Positions 7,408 through 16,699 of a DNA stretch of 29,016 bases are shown here, one piece after another. Both the position numbers and the translations under genes were made by a program. Position 1 is the first letter of the stretch; each line of letters begins with the position of its first letter. The DNA comes from Pseudomonadota bacterium (GTDB lineage Bacteria; Pseudomonadota; Gammaproteobacteria; Burkholderiales; Thiobacillaceae). The stretch spans positions 1 to 29,016 of the forward strand of contig JAKACL010000004.1 in assembly GCA_021821425.1 (NCBI GenBank), given 5' to 3'. The notes beneath the pieces were generated by a model that saw only the letters and a program-made list of their open reading frames with translations, did no database searches and had not been told where the DNA came from.

Positions 7408-7827
7408 TTACGCGCCCAGGGTGTCCAGGGTTTTCTGGAACTTGTTGGCGTGCGAGCGCTCGGCCTTGGCCAGCGTTTCGAACCAGTCGGCGATTTCGTC
7501 GAAGCCTTCCGAACGCGCATCCTTGGCCATGCCCGGGTACATGTCGGTGTACTCGTGGGTTTCGCCCGCGATGGCGGTCTTCAGGTTGTCGGCGGTGGGG
7601 CCGAAGGTCATGCCGGTGGCGGGGTCGCCGCACTTTTCCAGGTACTCCAGGTGGCCATGGGCGTGGCCGGTCTCGCCTTCCGCGGTGGAGCGGAACACGG
7701 CGGCGACGTCGTTGTAGCCTTCCACATCAGCTTTTGCTGCGAAGTAGAGGTAGCGGCGGTTGGCCTGCGATTCGCCGGCAAAGGCGGCTTTCAGATGGTC
7801 TTCGGTTTTTGAGCCTTTGAGTTGCAT
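7408..7827 (-). CDS. Rubrerythrin family protein lacking the rubredoxin domain
   Basis: A 139-residue four-helix diiron protein; family members reduce hydrogen peroxide in the cytoplasm. The diiron ligands of rubrerythrin are all present by position: E19, E52 and H55 (GETGH), E89 and E92 (GETHEY), E123 and H126 (AERSH). Classical rubrerythrin has a C-terminal rubredoxin domain with two CxxC motifs; this one ends at LGA after the helical bundle and has a single Cys. Electrons must therefore come from another protein, possibly the Fe-S oxidoreductase encoded next. The start has AGGAGA 7 bases upstream. The transcript seems to have a leader of about 130 bases. Confidence 0.94.
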   Translation of the reverse strand: MQLKGSKTEDHLKAAFAGESQANRRYLYFAAKADVEGYNDVAAVFRSTAEGETGHAHGHLEYLEKCGDPATGMTFGPTADNLKTAIAGETHEYTDMYPGMAKDARSEGFDEIADWFETLAKAERSHANKFQKTLDTLGA

Positions 7828-7940
7828 AACGTGATCTCCTTGATTCGTTTGACATGCTTTTCAGCACTGATGAACCCCGCCCGTCTCAGCGTCTTCAGCC
7901 TGGGCTTTATAGCAGTTTGACGCGCGAGGGTATCCGGTTT

Positions 7941-7955
7941 TTAGACTAAGTCTAA
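7941..7955. promoter_or_regulatory. Perfect 7-1-7 palindrome, PerR/Fur-type operator
   Basis: TTAGACTAAGTCTAA is a perfect inverted repeat of two 7-base arms around one base. It has the same geometry as Fur-family boxes and agrees with the PerR consensus (TTATAAT-N-ATTATAA) at 10 of 14 defined positions. It lies 114 bases upstream of rubrerythrin. It falls just after the predicted transcription start (roughly +4 to +18), where a repressor would block initiation. Rubrerythrin genes are frequent targets of peroxide-sensing repressors. The identity of the regulator is inferred; no fur/perR gene lies in the window. Confidence 0.65.
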
Positions 7956-7966
7956 TACCTGAACGA

Positions 7967-7996
7967 AGAATAAACCCGCTGCGATGACGCTGTCAA
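7967..7996 (-). promoter_or_regulatory. Sigma-70-type promoter of the rubrerythrin operon
   Basis: On the minus strand a perfect -35 TTGACA (7991-7996) is separated by 18 bases from TATTCT (7967-7972), which matches the -10 consensus at 4 of 6 positions. Transcription would start near 7960, immediately before the 7-1-7 palindrome. The combination of a consensus -35 and an operator overlapping the start supports the pair, although the -10 is weak. Confidence 0.5.
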
Positions 7997-8153
7997 CCTC
8001 ACGCAGATTTTTGCCATCGGAAAGAGATTTCATCCCAACGACCCACCGGAAATGCAGGGTCCGCTTCTCCAGGGAGTGACCTTGGCTACGGCATGGGATT
8101 GCATCCAGGACCGGCCGCTTGAAGGTAAACTCGTCGGCTACAGGAGAGCTGCC

Positions 8154-8552
8154 ATGAGTGACGACAAAACCCGGACCGACGCCGAATGGCGCGCCGAACT
8201 GAGCCCCGAGCAATATCGCATCCTGCGCGAACACGGCACCGAGCGCGCCTTCACCGGACAATACTGGGACCACCACGAAACCGGCGAATACCGCTGCGCC
8301 GCCTGCGGCGAAGCGCTGTTTTCGTCTGCCGCCAAGTTCGATTCGGGCACCGGCTGGCCAAGCTTTTACCAGGCGCTGAACACCGATGCCGTCGCGGAAA
8401 AAACCGACAGCAGCCACGGCATGGTGCGCGTCGAGGCATTGTGCCGCCGCTGCGGTTCGCACCTCGGCCACATCTTTCCCGACGGCCCCGCCCCCACCGG
8501 CCTGCGCTACTGCATCAATTCGGCCTCGCTCAGCTTCCGGAAGAAGGACTGA
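8154..8552 (+). CDS. msrB: Peptide-methionine (R)-S-oxide reductase MsrB
   Basis: A 132-residue repair enzyme that reduces the R-form of methionine sulfoxide in proteins. The structural zinc site is C48xxC51 (CAAC) and C97xxC100 (CRRC). The catalytic cysteine is C120 in [11 protein letters not shown]. The substrate-pocket block [11 protein letters not shown] (61-71) has Thr66 where many MsrBs have a resolving cysteine, so recycling probably uses another cysteine or thioredoxin directly. No signal peptide is seen, so the protein is cytoplasmic. The ATG at 8154 follows AGGAGA. It is followed after 3 bases by a flavin reductase gene, indicating an operon. Confidence 0.95.
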   Translation: MSDDKTRTDAEWRAELSPEQYRILREHGTERAFTGQYWDHHETGEYRCAACGEALFSSAAKFDSGTGWPSFYQALNTDAVAEKTDSSHGMVRVEALCRRCGSHLGHIFPDGPAPTGLRYCINSASLSFRKKD

Positions 8553-8555
8553 GCC

Positions 8556-9260
8556 TTGCATATCTTCGACGCGAACGTCACGGCCATCGCCGCCGCCACG
8601 CCCAGCATTCGCGCCCTGCGTCTCGCCATCCCCGACCCCGCTTTCCGTTTCCTGCCCGGGCAATGGGTGGACCTCAGCATCGAGATCGATGGCGCTATGC
8701 ATACAGCCGGCTATTCGGTCACCACCTCGCCCATGCATCCAGGTGAAATCGAACTCGCGATCAAGTCCAGCACCCATCACCCGGTGGCGCGCTGGGCCCA
8801 TGAGCATGCCGCCGTCGGCGACCGCGTGCGCGTGAGCCAGGGCCAGGGGCCGTTCGTCTATCTGCCGGAAATGAGCGACAACGTGGTGCTGATCGGCGGC
8901 GGCGTCGGCATCACCCCGCTGCTGTCCATCTTCCGCCACGTGCGCGACGCCGGTCTGCCGACGCAGGCGCATCTGGTCTACAGCGTATCGGACAGCCGCG
9001 AGATCCTGTTCCGCGACGAACTCGATGCCGCCGTCCGCAATCACGACAACCTCCACCTGAGCATCACCGTCACCCAGCCCGATCCCCACTGGCACGGCCT
9101 CACCGGCCGCATCGATCCTGTCAAGCTGCACGCGCTCGACGTGCCGGACGATACGCTGTATTACCTGTGCGGCCCCAAGGGCATGGTCGAGGACATGAGC
9201 ACGCTGCTGCATGACCTCGGCGTGCCGATGAACCGCATCATTTTCGAGAAGTGGTGGTAG
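8556..9260 (+). CDS. Ferredoxin-NAD(P)+ reductase-type FAD-binding oxidoreductase
   Basis: A 234-residue flavoprotein with the FNR fold and no iron-sulfur domain. The FAD domain (1-100) contains LPGQWVDLSIEIDG and HTAGYSVTTSP, in which GYS replaces the more usual RxYS. The NAD(P) domain has the dinucleotide motif IGGGVGITPLLS (113-124) and YLCGPKGMVEDM (203-214). The C-terminus is EKWW; in plant-type FNRs a terminal aromatic residue stacks on the flavin. The start is TTG at 8556 with an AAGGA site nearby; the alternative ATG at residue 48 would cut the FAD domain. It sits 3 bases after msrB and is likely co-translated. The electron acceptor is unknown. Confidence 0.88.
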   Translation: MHIFDANVTAIAAATPSIRALRLAIPDPAFRFLPGQWVDLSIEIDGAMHTAGYSVTTSPMHPGEIELAIKSSTHHPVARWAHEHAAVGDRVRVSQGQGPFVYLPEMSDNVVLIGGGVGITPLLSIFRHVRDAGLPTQAHLVYSVSDSREILFRDELDAAVRNHDNLHLSITVTQPDPHWHGLTGRIDPVKLHALDVPDDTLYYLCGPKGMVEDMSTLLHDLGVPMNRIIFEKWW

Positions 9261-9300
9261 CCTGAACCGCTCTCTGCATTGACCCCGAACGGAGCCTCCC

Positions 9301-10245
9301 ATGCGCATCTTCTTCCCGCTGCTCGCTGCCCTCGCTGTCTGTACCACCGCAGTCGCCGGCCCGAACGACGTCGTGCGACCCCACCCGCCGCAAAAAATCC
9401 AGGCCGACACCTACGTCATCCACGGTCCGCAGGGCATCCCGTCGGTGGAAAACCAGGGCTTCATGAACAACCCGGCGTGGATCGTCACCGCCGACGGCGT
9501 CGTGCTGATCGACCCGGGTTCGAGCGTGCAGGCCGGCCGCATGGTCGTGGCCCAACTGAAGAAGACGACCACCAAACCGGTCACCCACGTGTTCATCACC
9601 CACGTGCATGGCGACCACTGGCTCGGCAATCAGGCGGTGCTCGAAGCGTGGCCGAACGCCACCCTGATTGCCCACCCCGACATGATCAAGCAGGCAAAGG
9701 AAGGTGCCGACACGTTCTGGCTCGACCTGATGTCGAACCTGACGAAGGGCTACACCGATGGCACCCGCGCCGTGATCCCCACGGTCGAAGCGGCCGACGG
9801 CCAGCAATTCAGGATCGGCGGCAAGACCTTCCGCATTCATTCCTCAGACGACGCGCACAGCAAGACCGACCTGATGATCGAGCTCGTCGAGGACAAGATC
9901 CTGTTCACCGGCGACAACGTGCTCAACCGCCAGTCGATGAACCTGCGCGACGGCACCTTCAAGGGCGTGATCAAGGCCACCCAGCGCGCGTACGACCTCA
10001 ACGCGAAGCGCTACGTGCCCGGCCACGGCAAGACCAGCAGCAAGCGCACCTTCATCGCCGACCAGAAGGCGTATTTCGACATTTTGTTGAAAGAAGTGCG
10101 CCGCATGTACGACGAAGGCAAAAGCGACTTCGAGATGAAGCCGGTAATCGCCGAAAAGCTCAAGGCCTACAAAAACTGGGCGGAATTCGAGGCCAATCTC
10201 GGTCTGCAGATCAGTCTGGCAATTCTGGAAATCGAACAGGAGTAA
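9301..10245 (+). CDS. Exported MBL-fold metallo-hydrolase
   Basis: A 314-residue metallo-beta-lactamase-fold protein with a signal peptide (MRIFFPLLAALAVCTTAVAG, cleavage near residue 19), so it acts in the periplasm. The zinc site motif H101xH103xD105H106 (THVHGDHWLGN) is intact. Further expected ligands are H in DDAHSKTD, D in LFTGDNVLN and H in VPGHGKTSS. It resembles the subgroup of secreted MBL proteins found near sulfur oxidation or quinoprotein systems (SoxH/quinoprotein-relay type) more than beta-lactamases proper; the substrate is not evident. A GGAGCC ribosome site precedes the ATG. It converges with the DUF3301 gene. Confidence 0.88.
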   Translation: MRIFFPLLAALAVCTTAVAGPNDVVRPHPPQKIQADTYVIHGPQGIPSVENQGFMNNPAWIVTADGVVLIDPGSSVQAGRMVVAQLKKTTTKPVTHVFITHVHGDHWLGNQAVLEAWPNATLIAHPDMIKQAKEGADTFWLDLMSNLTKGYTDGTRAVIPTVEAADGQQFRIGGKTFRIHSSDDAHSKTDLMIELVEDKILFTGDNVLNRQSMNLRDGTFKGVIKATQRAYDLNAKRYVPGHGKTSSKRTFIADQKAYFDILLKEVRRMYDEGKSDFEMKPVIAEKLKAYKNWAEFEANLGLQISLAILEIEQE

Positions 10246-10250
10246 AAAAC

Positions 10251-10274
10251 GGGGTCCCGGCGCGAACGCGCCGG
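10251..10274 (-). terminator. Hairpin terminator after the rhlE-DUF3301 genes
   Basis: CCGGCGC (10257-10263) and GCGCCGG (10268-10274) form a perfect 7-bp stem with a 4-base GAAC loop directly after the DUF3301 stop. On the minus strand the hairpin is followed, after a short GACCCCG segment, by six T residues (complement of 10244-10249). The offset between stem and T-run makes it less than ideal. The same hairpin may also punctuate the convergent MBL gene. Confidence 0.6.
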
Positions 10275-10275
10275 T

Positions 10276-10616
10276 TCAGTCGTGCAGCTGGGTCACGCTC
10301 GCCACGCTGCCCGGCTGCCATTCCCCGTCGAGGCTGACCCATTCCACGCGTTCGCCCAGCATGCGGACGACGCCAGGGCGGCGGTTGTCGCCGGTGTCGG
10401 AGAACTCGAACCTGAAATCGCGCTGGAATTGAATCTGGCCGTTGTCATTGCGCGCCAGGCGCAGCCGGCGCAGGGCCACGCTGTCGTCAAGCAGTTGCAG
10501 ACCGGCATCGGTACAGGCACGGCGGCTGACCGCCACCGCCTGTTCGCGCGCCTGCATGCCGGCATACCAGTACCATGCGCCGGCACCGAACAGGCCCAGC
10601 AGCAGGACTTCCCAGC

Positions 10617-10620
<4 letters not shown>
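10276..10620 (-). CDS. DUF3301 family protein
   Basis: A 114-residue protein of the DUF3301 family. The N-terminus has one membrane helix (VLLLGLFGAGAWYWY). It is followed by REQAVAVSRRACTDAGLQLLDDSVAL, RLRLARNDNGQIQFQRDFRFEF and a C-terminal segment RPGVVRMLGERVEWVSLDG, all typical of the family. No function is known. The start is GTG at 10620, whose bases overlap the rhlE stop as GTGA; this 4-base overlap implies translational coupling to rhlE. It is the last gene of the backward-reading group. Confidence 0.88.
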
Positions 10621-12037
<1,417 letters not shown>

Positions 12038-12053
<16 letters not shown>

Positions 12054-12796
12054 TCAAATCCCGCCGTCTGACAGGCCACGCGCACGTCGTCGTCCGCACA
12101 GCCCAGCACCTGCGCCAGCGCGCGCTGCGCCAGCGCGGACGTGTTGTTCTTTCTGGAGACGTGTGCGGCCATCACGCATTGCAGTTTTTCGTGCTTCAGC
12201 GTACCCAGCAAAGCCGCCGACTGGCCGTTTTCCAGATGGCCGAAGCGGCCGCCGACGCGCCGCTTGAGGCTCACCGGATAGGGTCCGTTTTCCAGCATCG
12301 TCGCGTCGTGGTTGCATTCCAGTACCAGCGCATCGACGCCGGCCAGCATGGCCTCGATGTGCGGCGTGCTGCAGCCGGTGTCGGTCAGCACGCCCAGCCG
12401 GCGGTTGCCGTCGCCGAACACATACTGCACCGGCTCGCGCGCATCGTGCGGCACCGGATAGGGCTGGATTTCCAGCCTGTCCACCGCAAACGCGGCATGG
12501 CTGTCGATCACCTGCACCGCCACGCCGTCGAGGTCCTGCGCCATCGCCAGCGTGCCCGCGGTCAGCCACACCGGCAGCTTGTGCCTGCGCGCCAGCCGCC
12601 CCACTCCGCCGATATGGTCGCTGTGCTCGTGGGTCACCACGATGCCGGCCAGGTCGGCGGGCTGCAGGCCCAGGCGACCCAGCCGCGCCACGCTGTCGGC
12701 AAGGCCAAAGCCGCAGTCCATCAGCACCCGGGTGGCGCCGGCCTCGACCACCAGGCCGTTGCCCTCGCTGCCGCTGCCCAGGCACGCAAACCGCAT
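12038..12796 (-). CDS. Cytoplasmic MBL-fold hydrolase (YycJ/WalJ-like)
   Basis: A 252-residue metallo-beta-lactamase-fold protein of the YycJ/WalJ type, without a signal peptide. The N-terminus MRFACLGSGSEGNGLVVEAG is characteristic. The metal motif is H56xH58xD60H61 (THEHSDHIGG), and later ligands are in VPHDAREPVQY and LTDTGCSTPH. The related B. subtilis protein affects mutation rate and acts as a nuclease; a nuclease role here is inference. It lies 16 bases after bamC, and its end overlaps the rhlE start, so one transcript from bamC to DUF3301 is likely. Confidence 0.88.
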
Positions 12797-12812
12797 CAGG
12801 CGGATTCCCGCA

Positions 12813-13913
12813 TCACTTCAGCTCTTTGTGCAGCAGGTTGATGATGCGGGTCCGCGTGTTGGGGTCGACCGGCTTGCCGTCGGCACTGCTGACGCTGACA
12901 CGGCTTTTCTCGCCGGCGTCGTTGACCACGATCTGCAGCTGCGGCGAGGCCTGCTCCTTCTTGCTGCGCCAGAACGCAAATTTGGCGAAAATACCTTCGT
13001 CGCGCTTGCTGTCGTTGTCGATCTCGGGATCGATATAGCGCACGAAATAGACGCCCCTGGAACGGTCGCGGTCTTCCACCGCAAAACCGACGCGGTCGAG
13101 CGCGAGGCCGACACGGCGCCAGGCGCGGTCGAAGTTCTCGTCCATTTCCAGCGTCGCTGCGCCGCCATCGTGGAGCACGCGCGCCATCTCCGGCGTCTGT
13201 TGCCGGGCGATCAGGGTCTGGGCGCGGTTTTCCTCGACGCCAAAGCGGAGCATCAGGCGGCGCAGCATTTCGGCCTCGAGTTCGGGATCGGCCGGGCGCG
13301 GCTGCCACACGGTGCGGTCCTTGTTCGCGGAATCGTAGACTTCCATCATGCCGCGGTGGCTGACATAGATTTCGGTGCCGGCGTCGCTGCTCTCGATGCG
13401 GGTGCGGAACTTGTCGCGCTCGGCGGTCGAATACATGCCGTCGAGCACCTTGCCGATGGTGCGACGAATCACGTCCTGCGGAATCTTGGCGCGGTTCTCG
13501 GCCCAGTCGGTTTCGATCACGCCGGTTTCGGGCGACTCGAGGTTGACGATGAAGCCGGTCTCCTGCCAGAAATCCTTGATCACCGGCCACACCTGCTGCG
13601 GCGTGGCCTGCACTACCAGCCAGCGCTGCGTGCCGGCGCGTTCGATGCGCGCCTTATCCTGAGCGGGCAGCAGCGTCTGCGTGCCGGCAGGCGCAACCTT
13701 GCGCTCCTGGCTGTAGGTCGACAGCGTGGCGGAGCCGCTGCCCTGCGTGTCGGGCACGGCGTAGCGGTTGTCGCCGGTCGGCGCAGTGAGGTCGGGCGGC
13801 ACTTCCAGCGTCGGCAGCTTGCCGGCCGATTTGTAGTCGATTTTTTTGGATTCGATGATGCCGCAGCCCGAAGCAGCCAGCGCGATCATCAAAAACAGGG
13901 GCAGTAAACGCAT
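12813..13913 (-). CDS. bamC: Outer membrane protein assembly factor BamC
   Basis: A 366-residue outer-membrane lipoprotein of the NlpB/DapX (BamC) family, a subunit of the BAM complex that folds beta-barrel proteins. The signal peptide MRLLPLFLMIALAASGC ends in a lipobox with acylated Cys17. The disordered N-terminal segment after it (KIDYKSAGKLPTLEVPPDLTAP) fits the part of BamC that binds BamD. Two helix-grip domains follow (about 90-220 and 245-350). The length is slightly above the E. coli form. It lies 52 bases after dapA on the same strand; dapA-bamC is a known pairing in proteobacteria. Confidence 0.92.
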   Translation of the reverse strand: MRLLPLFLMIALAASGCGIIESKKIDYKSAGKLPTLEVPPDLTAPTGDNRYAVPDTQGSGSATLSTYSQERKVAPAGTQTLLPAQDKARIERAGTQRWLVVQATPQQVWPVIKDFWQETGFIVNLESPETGVIETDWAENRAKIPQDVIRRTIGKVLDGMYSTAERDKFRTRIESSDAGTEIYVSHRGMMEVYDSANKDRTVWQPRPADPELEAEMLRRLMLRFGVEENRAQTLIARQQTPEMARVLHDGGAATLEMDENFDRAWRRVGLALDRVGFAVEDRDRSRGVYFVRYIDPEIDNDSKRDEGIFAKFAFWRSKKEQASPQLQIVVNDAGEKSRVSVSSADGKPVDPNTRTRIINLLHKELK

Positions 13914-13965
13914 AAGGAGTCCTAAACGTAAGGCTTACATCAAACCGGCGGCGCAACGCACCGCG

Positions 13966-14868
13966 CTAGATTAATTGGGCGTGACGCAAGGCGTCACGAA
14001 CGGTGTCATGCAATCCGGCAGACAGCGGGGTCATCGGCAGGCGCAGACCGGACGGGATCAGACCCAGTTCGGCGCATGCCCACTTGACCGGGATCGGGTT
14101 GGCTTCCACAAACAGCCTGCTGTGCAGCGGCAGCAACGCATTGTTGAGCTCACGCGCACGCGCGAGGTTCCCCTCGAACGCCGCCACGCACATCTGGTGC
14201 ATCATTTTCGGCGCGACGTTGGCGGTGACCGAAATCACGCCATGACCGCCCAGCAACATGAAAGGCATGGCCGAGGCGTCGTCGCCGGTATACAGCAGAA
14301 AATCCCTGGGCGCGCGGCGCACCAGATCGGCTGCGCGCTCCATGTTGCCGGTGGCGTCCTTGATGCCGACGATGCCGGGCACCTGCGCCAGGCGCAGCGC
14401 CGTGTCGTTCGACAGATCGGCCACTGTGCGTCCCGGCACGTTGTACAGGATCAGCGGCAGGTCGACCGCCTCGGCGATTTTCCTGTAATGCTGGAACAGG
14501 CCTTCCTGCGTCGGCTTGTTGTAGTACGGCACCACCGACAGGCCGGCCTGCGCACCGGCGGATTTTGCGCATTCGGTCAGTTCGATCGCTTCGCGGGTGG
14601 AGTTCGCCCCGGTGCCCGCGATCACCGGCACCCGGCCGGCGGCCCGCTCGACCGCAACGCGGATCAGCTGGCAGTGTTCGTCGAAATTCACGGTGGGCGA
14701 TTCGCCCGTGGTGCCGACGACGACGATGCCGTCGGTCCCCTCCGCGATGTGCCAGTCGATCAGTTTCTGCAGCGACCCGATATCGAGCGCGCCATCGTCG
14801 GACATCGGGGTGACGATGGCAACCAGGCTGCCTCGGGGCATGTTCATCTCTGCCATCTTGTTGGCCAT
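13966..14868 (-). CDS. dapA: 4-hydroxy-tetrahydrodipicolinate synthase DapA
   Basis: A 300-residue cytoplasmic enzyme condensing pyruvate with aspartate semialdehyde, the first committed step to diaminopimelate and lysine. The Schiff-base lysine is K170 (GIKDATG). The proton-relay residues are T53/T54 (GTTGESPT), Y116 (VVPYYNKP) and Y142 (LYNVPGRT), with R147 for substrate binding. All are offset by 9 from E. coli numbering, so the true start may be Met10 ([13 protein letters not shown]), Met5 or Met8; the ribosome site does not settle this. It lies 97 bases after fliR, with no recognisable promoter of its own, and is followed by bamC. Confidence 0.96.
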   Translation of the reverse strand: MANKMAEMNMPRGSLVAIVTPMSDDGALDIGSLQKLIDWHIAEGTDGIVVVGTTGESPTVNFDEHCQLIRVAVERAAGRVPVIAGTGANSTREAIELTECAKSAGAQAGLSVVPYYNKPTQEGLFQHYRKIAEAVDLPLILYNVPGRTVADLSNDTALRLAQVPGIVGIKDATGNMERAADLVRRAPRDFLLYTGDDASAMPFMLLGGHGVISVTANVAPKMMHQMCVAAFEGNLARARELNNALLPLHSRLFVEANPIPVKWACAELGLIPSGLRLPMTPLSAGLHDTVRDALRHAQLI

Positions 14869-14921
14869 CTTGTTGTTTCCGCCGCTGTAATTTCAGTACC
14901 GCGCCGCAGGGTCGACGCGAT

Positions 14922-14948
14922 TGCATTAAATCGCAGCATTCTAATGCA
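14922..14948. repeat. Inverted repeat between fliR and dapA
   Basis: TGCATTA (14922-14928) and TAATGCA (14942-14948) form perfect 7-base arms separated by 13 bases, in the only AT-richer part of this 97-base gap. It could be a weak transcript-end hairpin after fliR or an operator for dapA. No T-run follows on either strand. Confidence 0.3.
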
Positions 14949-14965
14949 TCTGGCCGGGACCGGCG

Positions 14966-15715
14966 TCATCTTGCGACGAGCGCGGCCAGCCAGACGCCCA
15001 GTTGCCCGATGCCCGGGCCCATGGCCTGCGTGACCAGCGGCACCGCCCACACCCAGGCCGCCATCAGCCCCAGCGCCGCCAGCCCCAGTCCGACCGAAAA
15101 CATGTCCAGCCCCGGCGTGGTGCGCGCCACAATGCCCAGCGCCAGCTGGATCAGCAGCGCCAGCGCCACCAGCGGCAGCGCCAGTTGCATGCCGACCGCA
15201 AACAGCCAGCCGGCGGCTTCGGCCAGCTGGCGCAGATCGGCCGCGGCCGGCAGGCTGGCGACCGGCATTGCCGCAAAGCTGTCGCGCAGTGCGCTGACCA
15301 CCATCAGGTGGCCGCTCGCCGCCAGGAAGGCCAGCGCCGCCAGCCAGCCCGCCAGCGCACGCCAGGCGGCGTCGGCCGGCCCCGCCTGTTCGGCGGTCAG
15401 CATCAGGAGGCCGCCGGTGGCGGTGTGGCCGGTCCACACCAGCGCAGCGCTCACCGCGGCGAACACCAGCCACACGCACAGTGCCAGCGCCGCTCCCCAC
15501 AGGAAAGCCAGGCTCAGCGCCAACAGACCCGGTACGGTAAACGGCGCGAGTTCTCCGGCCGCCACGCCCGGCGCCAGCACCGCGGCCAGCACCGCGGCGA
15601 TGAACAACCGCAAAACAAGCGGCAGCCGGCCCGCCAGCGGATCGAACACGATCCAGCCGGCGACGCGCGCAAACGCAAACAGCCAGACCGAGACGCCCGC
15701 TTCGGTCAACGGCAT
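14966..15715 (-). CDS. fliR: Flagellar-type export gate protein FliR
   Basis: A 249-residue polytopic inner-membrane protein, the FliR/SctT subunit of the helical export gate that it builds with FliP and FliQ. About six hydrophobic segments are visible, and the conserved blocks VWLFAFARVAGWIVFDPLAG (N-terminus) and ALLIQLALGIVARTTPGLDMFSVG (about 185-208) match the family. The sequence is very rich in Ala and Leu and seems diverged between these blocks. It is the last gene of the operon, starting 1 base after the fliQ stop. FlhB, the usual downstream partner, is not here. Confidence 0.88.
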   Translation of the reverse strand: MPLTEAGVSVWLFAFARVAGWIVFDPLAGRLPLVLRLFIAAVLAAVLAPGVAAGELAPFTVPGLLALSLAFLWGAALALCVWLVFAAVSAALVWTGHTATGGLLMLTAEQAGPADAAWRALAGWLAALAFLAASGHLMVVSALRDSFAAMPVASLPAAADLRQLAEAAGWLFAVGMQLALPLVALALLIQLALGIVARTTPGLDMFSVGLGLAALGLMAAWVWAVPLVTQAMGPGIGQLGVWLAALVAR

Positions 15716-15716
15716 C

Positions 15717-15971
15717 TCATTCGATCAGGCCGGGGAAATCGGTGAGCAGGGTCCGCGCAAACTCGACCAGCTGGCCGCCCATCCAGCTGCCCAGCACCAC
15801 CAGCACGACCGCCATGATCAGCAGCTTGGGCACGAACGCCAGCGTGGGTTCGTGGATCCGCGTGGCGGCCTGGAACAGGCTGACCGCAAACGCCACCAGC
15901 AGCCCCGCCAGCAGCAGCGGGGCCGCAATCATCAGCGTCAGCCAGAGGGCGTCGCGGGCCAGGCCTTCCAT
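15717..15971 (-). CDS. fliQ: Flagellar-type export gate protein FliQ
   Basis: An 84-residue protein with two membrane helices (about 13-33 and 50-70). The sequence SLFQAATRIHEPTLAFVPKL between them is the FliQ/SctS signature; the family length is 86-90. It is hidden inside a longer frame that reads upstream antisense to nothing real. The ATG at 15971 is set by the fliP stop, sharing one base in TAATG, a coupling arrangement typical for fliP-fliQ. It forms the export gate with FliP and FliR. Confidence 0.92.
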   Translation of the reverse strand: MEGLARDALWLTLMIAAPLLLAGLLVAFAVSLFQAATRIHEPTLAFVPKLLIMAVVLVVLGSWMGGQLVEFARTLLTDFPGLIE

Positions 15972-16699
15972 TAAAAACTCCCGAGCAGCGAGCCGACCAG
16001 CAGATACCAGCCGTCGACCGTGACGAACAGCAGCAATTTCAGCGGCAGCGACACCAGTTGCGGCGGCAGCATGATCATGCCGAGTGCGGTCAGCACCGCG
16101 GCCACCACCAGGTCGATCACCAGAAACGGCAGCACCACCATGAAGCCGATCTGGAAGGCCGTCTTCAGCTCGCTGGTGAGGAAGGCCGGCGCCAATGCGG
16201 CCAGCGGCACCGTGTCGACCTGACGCGGATCGATGGTCTTGTCGTCGCCGATGAAGAGATCGAGGTCCTCGGCGCGCGTCTGGCGCAGCATGAAATCCTT
16301 CAGCGGCGACGACGCCTTCCCGGCCGCTTCGTTGAACGAAAGCGACCCCGCCAGGAAAGGCTGATAGGCCTCGGCGTCGATGACTTTGAGCGCGGGCGAC
16401 ATCACGAAGATCGTCAGCAGCACCGCCAGCCCCATCAGCACCAGATTGGGCGGCGCGGTGGGGCTGCCCAATCCCTGGCGCAGCAGGAACAGCACCACCG
16501 CAATCCGGGTAAAGGCCGTGAACGCCAGCAGCAGGGCCGGCAAAAACGGAAACAGCAGCAGCCACGGCAGGCTCGCGCCCGGCACGCCGATCACCTGCCC
16601 GCCTTCTCCGGGCGTCACCGACAATAGCGGCACGTTCGCGTCCGCGCCGAGCGCGGGCAGGCTCAGGCCCAGCGCCGCCAGCAACAGGATGCGCTTCAT
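15971..16699 (-). CDS. fliP: Flagellar-type export gate protein FliP
   Basis: A 242-residue inner-membrane protein with a cleavable signal peptide (MKRILLLAALGLSLPALGA). Conserved FliP features include AFTRIAVVLFLLRQGLGSP, LVLMGLAVLLTIFVMSPAL, AYQPFLAGSLSFNEAAGKAS, FMLRQTRAEDLDLFIG, FLTSELKTAFQIGFMVVLPF and the C-terminal LLLFVTVDGWYLLVGSLLGSF. The family length is 240-255. The start overlaps the fliO stop in ATGA. The residues around the periplasmic loop and gate are well kept, so the gate looks functional even though other parts of the apparatus are atypical. Confidence 0.95.
   Translation of the reverse strand: MKRILLLAALGLSLPALGADANVPLLSVTPGEGGQVIGVPGASLPWLLLFPFLPALLLAFTAFTRIAVVLFLLRQGLGSPTAPPNLVLMGLAVLLTIFVMSPALKVIDAEAYQPFLAGSLSFNEAAGKASSPLKDFMLRQTRAEDLDLFIGDDKTIDPRQVDTVPLAALAPAFLTSELKTAFQIGFMVVLPFLVIDLVVAAVLTALGMIMLPPQLVSLPLKLLLFVTVDGWYLLVGSLLGSF

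Larger units (their letters stand above)
7828..8153. other. Divergent intergenic region between rubrerythrin and msrB (326 bases)
   Basis: This is the only gene-free stretch longer than 300 bases. Its left part holds the rubrerythrin leader, the palindromic operator and the promoter described separately. In the right part (about 8000-8153) I see an msrB ribosome site AGGAGA at 8142-8147 and no convincing promoter. A 34-codon in-frame extension of msrB exists here (from 8052) but shows no family similarity. Confidence 0.7.

Noticed and set aside
7941..9410. A 489-codon open frame antisense to msrB and the flavin reductase
   Set aside because: It crosses two well-supported genes and the regulatory region and shows no recognisable motif.
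13928..13938. Palindrome GTAAGGCTTAC between bamC and dapA
   Set aside because: It is a short 5-1-5 symmetry in a co-transcribed 52-base gap, with no promoter and no known box type. Chance is a sufficient explanation.
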